Source of the DNA: JAFGPJ01 sp964439135
Lineage (GTDB): Bacteria; Planctomycetota; Phycisphaerae; Sedimentisphaerales; Anaerobacaceae
Assembly: GCA_964439135.1 (NCBI GenBank)
Contig: CAYTNN010000077.1
Span: forward strand, 1 to 18,812
DNA: 18,812 bases
Reading direction: 5' to 3'
The stretch's first letter is position 1, and the number at the start of each line of letters is the position of its first letter. Both the position numbers and the translations under genes were made by a program. Below, in pieces: positions 15,743-18,812 of the stretch. Under the pieces are notes generated by a model, which was not told where the DNA came from, searched no databases, and saw only the letters and a list, made by a program, of their open reading frames with translations.

Positions 15743-15786
15743 TCGGGGCCTATATCGATTTATTCGATATGGGCCTCGATTTGTTT
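15743..15786 (+). terminator. Rho-independent terminator after the modular protein gene
   Basis: A 16-bp stem with two G:U pairs (15743-15758 with 15764-15779) closes on a 5-nt loop (TTTAT). TTTGTTT (15780-15786) follows on the plus strand. It lies 41 nt beyond the stop codon at 15701. A smaller stem, ACCGCT/AGCGGT, lies upstream at about 15705-15732. The minus strand has no T-run after the stem. Confidence 0.7.
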
Positions 15787-15836
15787 AGAACTGCACAAGA
15801 TGGATTTTTAGAGCAATGGCAGGGGGGCTGGGCGAC

Positions 15837-16094
15837 TTATGCTCTGCACTCTAAAATCATAAATATTATGAACAGTATAACAGTGATTAATACGAGCATC
15901 AAAACGCGTGGAGCCGAAGCAGGCAGCCTATTAATCACCCGGCGTAATACCGAATCCAGGGCATCCTCGATTCTCTTGATTCCTTTTGTATTTTGTCGAC
16001 CCTTTTTGTTCAAAAGCTCCTGTAATTGCATCCGTATGACAGGATTTTGAGTTCTGGCTATCTGTTCCTTAAGCTGTTTTCTTCTGCTTGCCAT
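15837..16094 (-). CDS. Small tail-anchored-type membrane protein, hypothetical
   Basis: I do not recognise this 85-residue protein. The start is chosen because AAGGAG lies 9 nt before this ATG; a GTG 24 nt earlier lacks an SD. Residues 1-62 are strongly basic and helical (MASRRKQLKEQIARTQ..., KKGRQ, RRVINR). A single hydrophobic helix spans ~64-81 (VLMLVLITVILFIIFMIL), and only four residues (ECRA) follow. By the positive-inside rule the basic part should stay in the cytoplasm, as in a tail-anchored protein. Good SD, sensible hydrophobicity and a candidate promoter (16357-16386) support a real gene. A leader hairpin appears to cover the SD. It is followed 50 bp later by the plus-strand terminator hairpin. 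Confidence 0.6.
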   Translation of the reverse strand: MASRRKQLKEQIARTQNPVIRMQLQELLNKKGRQNTKGIKRIEDALDSVLRRVINRLPASAPRVLMLVLITVILFIIFMILECRA

Positions 16095-16103
16095 AAAATA
16101 CAT

Positions 16104-16157
16104 CTCCTTTTGTGTCACCTCGTTAATCTTTCAATAATTTGAGGTGAACAAAAAAGG
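16104..16157 (-). promoter_or_regulatory. Leader hairpin predicted to hide the Shine-Dalgarno
   Basis: Read on the minus strand, the arm from 16157-16141 (CCTTTTTTGTTCACCTC) is an imperfect complement of the arm 16121-16106 (GAGGTGACACAAAAGG), with a 19-nt loop. CACCTC/GAGGTG pair perfectly, and with one bulge and one mismatch the pairing continues through the AAAAGG. That takes in the AAGG of the AAGGAG SD of the 85-residue membrane protein gene. Translation could therefore be controlled by opening this stem. The pairing is seen in the sequence; regulation is inference. Confidence 0.4.
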
Positions 16158-16187
16158 CATCACTGTATTGTTTTCATCTCAGGCACA

Positions 16188-16409
16188 TGAGAATCCGCAA
16201 TTAATAACCGGGCAATAATCCTCTAATGACAGCAGAGGGATACTGCTCTTTTGTGTCTCCTTACGTATAAAAACTGACGATAGTCCGTTGAAATGCCAGA
16301 AAACTGCTAAAATTGATTTTCAATACAGATTCACTGTCTCTGCAAATACTCTATTAATTATAGCATATCCGTACTGAGAAAATCAACTAAATAGTGAGAA
16401 TCCGCAATT
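16188..16409. repeat. 15-bp direct repeat flanking the TPR/small-gene gap
   Basis: TGAGAATCCGCAATT occurs at 16188-16202 and again, identically, at 16395-16409, 207 bp apart. The second copy touches the last base of the TPR gene stop codon. The repeats bracket most of the 314-bp gap between the two minus-strand genes. This may be a local duplication or a recombination scar. Confidence 0.5.
16357..16386 (-). promoter_or_regulatory. Possible promoter for the small membrane protein gene
   Basis: On the minus strand TTGATT (complement of 16381-16386) is followed after 18 nt by a perfect TATAAT (complement of 16357-16362). It lies just beyond the TPR gene stop and would give a leader of about 255 nt that includes the SD-covering hairpin. 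Support is sequence match only. Confidence 0.4.
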
Positions 16410-17167
16410 CATTTTTCTCTTCCGGAATCCTCGCGAAGCTTATTGAGAAATCCTGCCGGGACTGGGAATCCCAGGCTTTGTGCTTTCTGAACATCCTGCC
16501 ATGCTTTGTCATATTCTTTCAGGCCGCAGTAGGCAACAGTACGATTGTAGTAAGCTTCGGCCGATTGGGGATTTAGCTCGATGGCTTTGTCGAAGTCTGC
16601 GATGGCCTGCTGGTACTGTCCTTTCTTGCCATAGATAAGCCCACGGTTGCAATAAGCATCGGCATAAATTTGGTTTATCTCAATCGCCTTGGTGTACTCG
16701 GAAATAGCCGAATCGTATTCGCCCTTATGGTCGTAGGTGAGTCCACAATTGTAGTGGGCTTCGGCATACGCCGGATTAATCTCAAGAGCCTTGCCGAAAT
16801 CTGCTATGGCCCGGACATATTGACCTTTATTGGCATAGGCGTTACCCCGGTTATTGTAGGCTTCGGCGTATCCCGCGTTTATCTCAAGTGCCTTATTGCA
16901 GTCTTCGATAGCCCGGTCGAATTCGGCTTTGTGATAATGGGCAAGTCCCCGATTGTAGTATAATTTGGGAGACATCGGATTTGCATTTATGGCCTTGGTA
17001 AACTCCATTATCGCCTGGTCGTATTGGCCCTTACTTGCGTATGCATATCCCGGAATCGAGTGGTCGACCGGTTCGTCTTTTTTGCATCCTGCAGGCAGCA
17101 AACAGGCAATCATCACTGATATTAGCAGTATGTTCTGAAACATTTGTTTCTTCTTAACTCGCATCAT
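16409..17167 (-). CDS. TPR-repeat lipoprotein
   Basis: This 252-residue envelope protein begins with a lipoprotein signal (basic MMRVKKK, hydrophobic stretch, lipobox 'LPAGC', Cys28). Behind it are six tandem TPR units of about 34 residues, the five C-terminal ones aligned as '.YAEAY.NRG..Y..KGQY..AI.D..KAIEINP'. TPR arrays bind other proteins, so a scaffolding role on the periplasmic side of a membrane is likely; no partner can be named. The start at 17167 has AAGG with 6-nt spacing and gives a canonical signal. An in-frame ATG at 17245 also has a fair SD (GAAAGG, 7 nt) and would add 26 residues before the signal, so the start is not certain. The gene has its own promoter and is divergent from the methyltransferase gene. 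Confidence 0.85.
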   Translation of the reverse strand: MMRVKKKQMFQNILLISVMIACLLPAGCKKDEPVDHSIPGYAYASKGQYDQAIMEFTKAINANPMSPKLYYNRGLAHYHKAEFDRAIEDCNKALEINAGYAEAYNNRGNAYANKGQYVRAIADFGKALEINPAYAEAHYNCGLTYDHKGEYDSAISEYTKAIEINQIYADAYCNRGLIYGKKGQYQQAIADFDKAIELNPQSAEAYYNRTVAYCGLKEYDKAWQDVQKAQSLGFPVPAGFLNKLREDSGREK

Positions 17168-17282
17168 AATTAACCTTGCTTTTTTGTGGCTCCCGAATTG
17201 GAAAAATGGGAACCGGTTTAAATACTCCCCGATAAGAAATATCATCTATACACCTTTCTTCTTTTTAAGATTTGCCAAAACA

Positions 17283-17311
17283 ATGTTACAATCACATAAT
17301 ATAATTGTCAA
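17283..17311 (-). promoter_or_regulatory. Promoter for the TPR lipoprotein gene
   Basis: On the minus strand a perfect TTGACA (complement of 17306-17311), an exact 17-nt spacer and TAACAT (complement of 17283-17288, 4 of 6) form a good sigma70-like promoter. A plus-strand TATAAT (17300-17305) abuts this -35 and may serve the divergent methyltransferase gene, although no good -35 is seen for it. Confidence 0.5.
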
Positions 17312-17349
17312 TACTTTGTCATAACAAACGAATCTAAAGAGTAGTACGA

Positions 17350-18531
17350 GTGGACCCGAAAAAGAAAAGTACAATCCTTATCACCTGCTCTGCGGGGCTG
17401 GTTGATTATGTCCGGCAGGAGGTCGAAGCTTTAGGCTATCAGGGCGGCGACTGTCATAAAACGGGCCTTGAGCTCCAGGGCGATCTGTATGACGCGATGC
17501 GGCTCAATCTGCACTTGCGCACGGCATACAATGTTCTCTTCTTACTCAAGCAGTTCAAGTGCTATTCGCCCGATGAGCTTTACCGCAATGTCAAAGATTT
17601 GCCCTGGGAGGATATAATATCTCCGGCCGAATACCTCAGCGTCGTCGGCAGGATTAATACCGAACATGTGAAAAATTCCATGTACGCCAACCTGAAGGTC
17701 AAGGATGCTATTGTCGATCGCATTGCCGGCGTGACGGGATCCCGTCCCGACTCAGGTAAGGATAAAGACAAGGTGGTGGTGCAGTTCTACTGGAAGGATA
17801 ATTTCTGCCGGCTCTACCTGAATACATCCGGGCTCAAGCTTTCGGATCGGGGCTATCGCAAGATGCCGCACAAAGCTCCGCTGCGCGAGTCCCTGGCTGC
17901 TGCAATAATAATGGCGACAGGTTACGACGGCGGCGGGCCGCTGGTTTGCCCTATGTGTGGAAGCGGAACGTTAGCGATCGAAGCTGCGCTTATAGCGAGC
18001 AGGCGGGCGCCGGGTCTGCTGCGAAACAACTTCGGATTCATGCATTTGAAAGATTTTGACGAGCCGAAATGGCGGCAGATGCGCGCCGGCGCTCTTAAAG
18101 AGAGCAAAGCGCGGGGCGGCAAAGCGGGTTTCAAGCCGGCCAGGATTATCGCTACGGATATCGATGCAGGGGCGGTCGAAGCCTCACGCAAAAACGCGAT
18201 GACCGCGGGAGTCTCGCACCTGATCGATTTCGATGTTTGCGACTTTGCCGAGACGGTCGTACCGCCGGAGCCGGGGATAATCGTTATGAATCCCGAATAT
18301 GGCTTGCGGCTGGGTGAAATTGAAAAACTGAATGATACATATAAACGCATCGGCGATTTCTTCAAACAGAAATGTGCTGGTTATAACGGTTACATTTTTA
18401 CCGGCAATCCATCGCTTTCCAAAAAGGTCGGGCTGCGTACCAGCAGACGGATTGAGTTTTACAATGCCAATATCGAGTGCCGTCTGCTTAAGTACGAGCT
18501 TTACGCAGGGGCGAAAGATAAAAAGGATTAA
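17350..18531 (+). CDS. rlmL: RlmL-type THUMP-domain rRNA (guanine-N2) methyltransferase
   Basis: This 393-residue protein aligns by eye with the N-terminal RlmL half of E. coli RlmKL, which makes m2G2445 in 23S rRNA using SAM. It has a THUMP region (~45-165, 'NSMYANLKVKDAIVDRI' matches E. coli 'NSQYGAMKVKDAIVDAF') and a Rossmann methyltransferase domain from ~180 ('HKAPLRESLAAAIIMATGY'). Motif I is CPMCGSG (200-206), where RlmL has DPMCGSG. An acidic SAM-binding residue lies in 'ATDIDAGAV'. Motif IV is NPEYG (314-318), where the usual form is NPPYG. The RlmK half is absent. The start is a GTG with AAAGAG 8 nt upstream; no ATG fits better. The two motif changes make the exact activity less sure than the family. 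Confidence 0.85.
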   Translation: MDPKKKSTILITCSAGLVDYVRQEVEALGYQGGDCHKTGLELQGDLYDAMRLNLHLRTAYNVLFLLKQFKCYSPDELYRNVKDLPWEDIISPAEYLSVVGRINTEHVKNSMYANLKVKDAIVDRIAGVTGSRPDSGKDKDKVVVQFYWKDNFCRLYLNTSGLKLSDRGYRKMPHKAPLRESLAAAIIMATGYDGGGPLVCPMCGSGTLAIEAALIASRRAPGLLRNNFGFMHLKDFDEPKWRQMRAGALKESKARGGKAGFKPARIIATDIDAGAVEASRKNAMTAGVSHLIDFDVCDFAETVVPPEPGIIVMNPEYGLRLGEIEKLNDTYKRIGDFFKQKCAGYNGYIFTGNPSLSKKVGLRTSRRIEFYNANIECRLLKYELYAGAKDKKD

Positions 18532-18680
18532 TGTTCCCTTCCCTGCCTGTGCTGTTGTTAAAACTTAGGACAGTCAGCAGCTTGTTCCAGTGCGGCCTCT
18601 ATAAAAACTGTCTTTATCAGGCACAACTCATCAAAAAATGTACCCCCTATGCGGCAGGCGGACACCTTTAATCTCTATTG

Positions 18681-18753
18681 GGGTAAATTCCCCGTCGCTT
18701 GCGTCGAAGAGTTAAAGTTAATCCACTAAGATACCCCGCTGCTCGCGGCGGGG
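18681..18753. repeat. Dispersed-type palindromic repeat pair near the right edge
   Basis: GGGGTAAATTCCCC (starting at 18680) is followed by CGTCGCTTGCG. About 40 bp later the hairpin CCCCGC-tgctcgcg-GCGGGG (18734-18753) resembles an inverted, diverged copy of the same unit (AAATTCCCCGTCGC versus the complement AATCTCCCCGCCGC). The linking sequence contains TTAATCCACTAAGATACCCCG, which I associate with dispersed repeats in other environmental genomes. No gene is visible from 18532 to the window end; 18532-18680 holds nothing I recognise. Confidence 0.4.
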
Positions 18754-18788
18754 AGATTCATTTCTCCCTGATTTCTTTGTACTGTCAC

Positions 18789-18808
18789 CAGCCATTAATA
18801 GGTGGCTG
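18789..18808. repeat. Hairpin, possibly the end of another repeat cut by the window
   Basis: CAGCCA (18789-18794) and TGGCTG (18803-18808) form a perfect 6-bp stem with an 8-nt loop, and the window ends at TCCC. The terminal GGTGGCTGTCCC, read in reverse as GGGACAGCCACC, resembles the ends of dispersed palindromic repeats, but the window stops before this can be judged. Confidence 0.3.
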
Positions 18809-18812
18809 TCCC

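Noticed and set aside
15769..16050. Plus-strand ORF of 93 codons after the terminator
   Set aside because: It starts inside the terminator hairpin, has no SD and overlaps the better-supported minus-strand membrane protein gene.
16670..16963. Plus-strand ORF with repeated 'VVGFG' motifs, and the apparent repeats here as a possible CRISPR or satellite
   Set aside because: The ~102-bp periodicity is explained by the 34-residue TPR units of the minus-strand lipoprotein.

Overview
The window looks like a chromosomal segment of a planctomycete, most likely class Phycisphaerae. This is inferred from protein style, not from a marker gene. The clues are a secreted beta-helix protein whose C-terminus has the Phycisphaerae-type 'ADPHFADPDNGDYHL ... 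SPCIDAGN ... NIGAYGGTAEAS' ending, a PQQ-type propeller opening with 'WPQWRGPGRDG', and a large secreted modular protein with 'YYWRIDEV..GDVWSF' repeats and an 'FDDIRLF' C-terminus. There is no rRNA, tRNA, CRISPR array, transposase or phage gene. Nine complete protein genes are well supported, plus one small membrane-protein gene that is likely real.

Layout from left to right. Positions 1-555 are non-coding and hold a nested palindromic repeat: a MITE-like 138-bp element sitting in the loop of another dispersed palindrome. A possible promoter follows. At 556-3411 (+) is a secreted C10 (streptopain-like) cysteine peptidase fused to a regulatory-like domain and a right-handed beta-helix; a 55-bp palindromic repeat is embedded in frame in its coding sequence. 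At 3456-4754 (-) is an exported PQQ-like beta-propeller protein, convergent with the peptidase and followed by a hairpin terminator. After a 404-bp AT-rich gap comes a tight four-gene operon (5159-10990, +): TolC-type outer-membrane lipoprotein, MacA/HlyD-type adaptor, MacB-type ATPase and MacB-type permease. Gene junctions overlap by 11 nt, abut, or overlap by 4 nt, so this is one tripartite ABC export machine with MacB split into two polypeptides.

At 11047-12498 (-) is an exported sialidase-like (BNR/Asp-box) protein. It is divergent from a 923-residue secreted modular protein (12930-15701, +), which has a strong promoter and a structured leader of about 230 nt. That protein has a ThuA/GATase-like N-terminal region, three Fn3-like repeats, and a carbohydrate-binding-like C-terminal module apparently interrupted by a DUF1349-like domain. 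A 16-bp-stem hairpin lies just downstream. On the minus strand follow a small tail-anchored-type membrane protein (15837-16094), whose Shine-Dalgarno sequence is predicted to be hidden in a hairpin, and a TPR lipoprotein (16409-17167). Divergent from the latter is an RlmL-type THUMP rRNA methyltransferase (17350-18531, +). The last ~130 bases hold dispersed palindromic repeats.

Taken together, most products are exported or envelope-associated (peptidase, sialidase-like protein, modular binding protein, propeller, lipoproteins), and the efflux/export operon sits among them. This fits a polymer-degrading, surface-protein-rich lifestyle, but no substrate can be read from the sequence. I see no clearly new defence or biosynthetic system. 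The most notable observations are the palindromic repeat domesticated inside the peptidase frame, the nested MITE-like insertion, and the predicted SD-sequestering leader of the small membrane protein.
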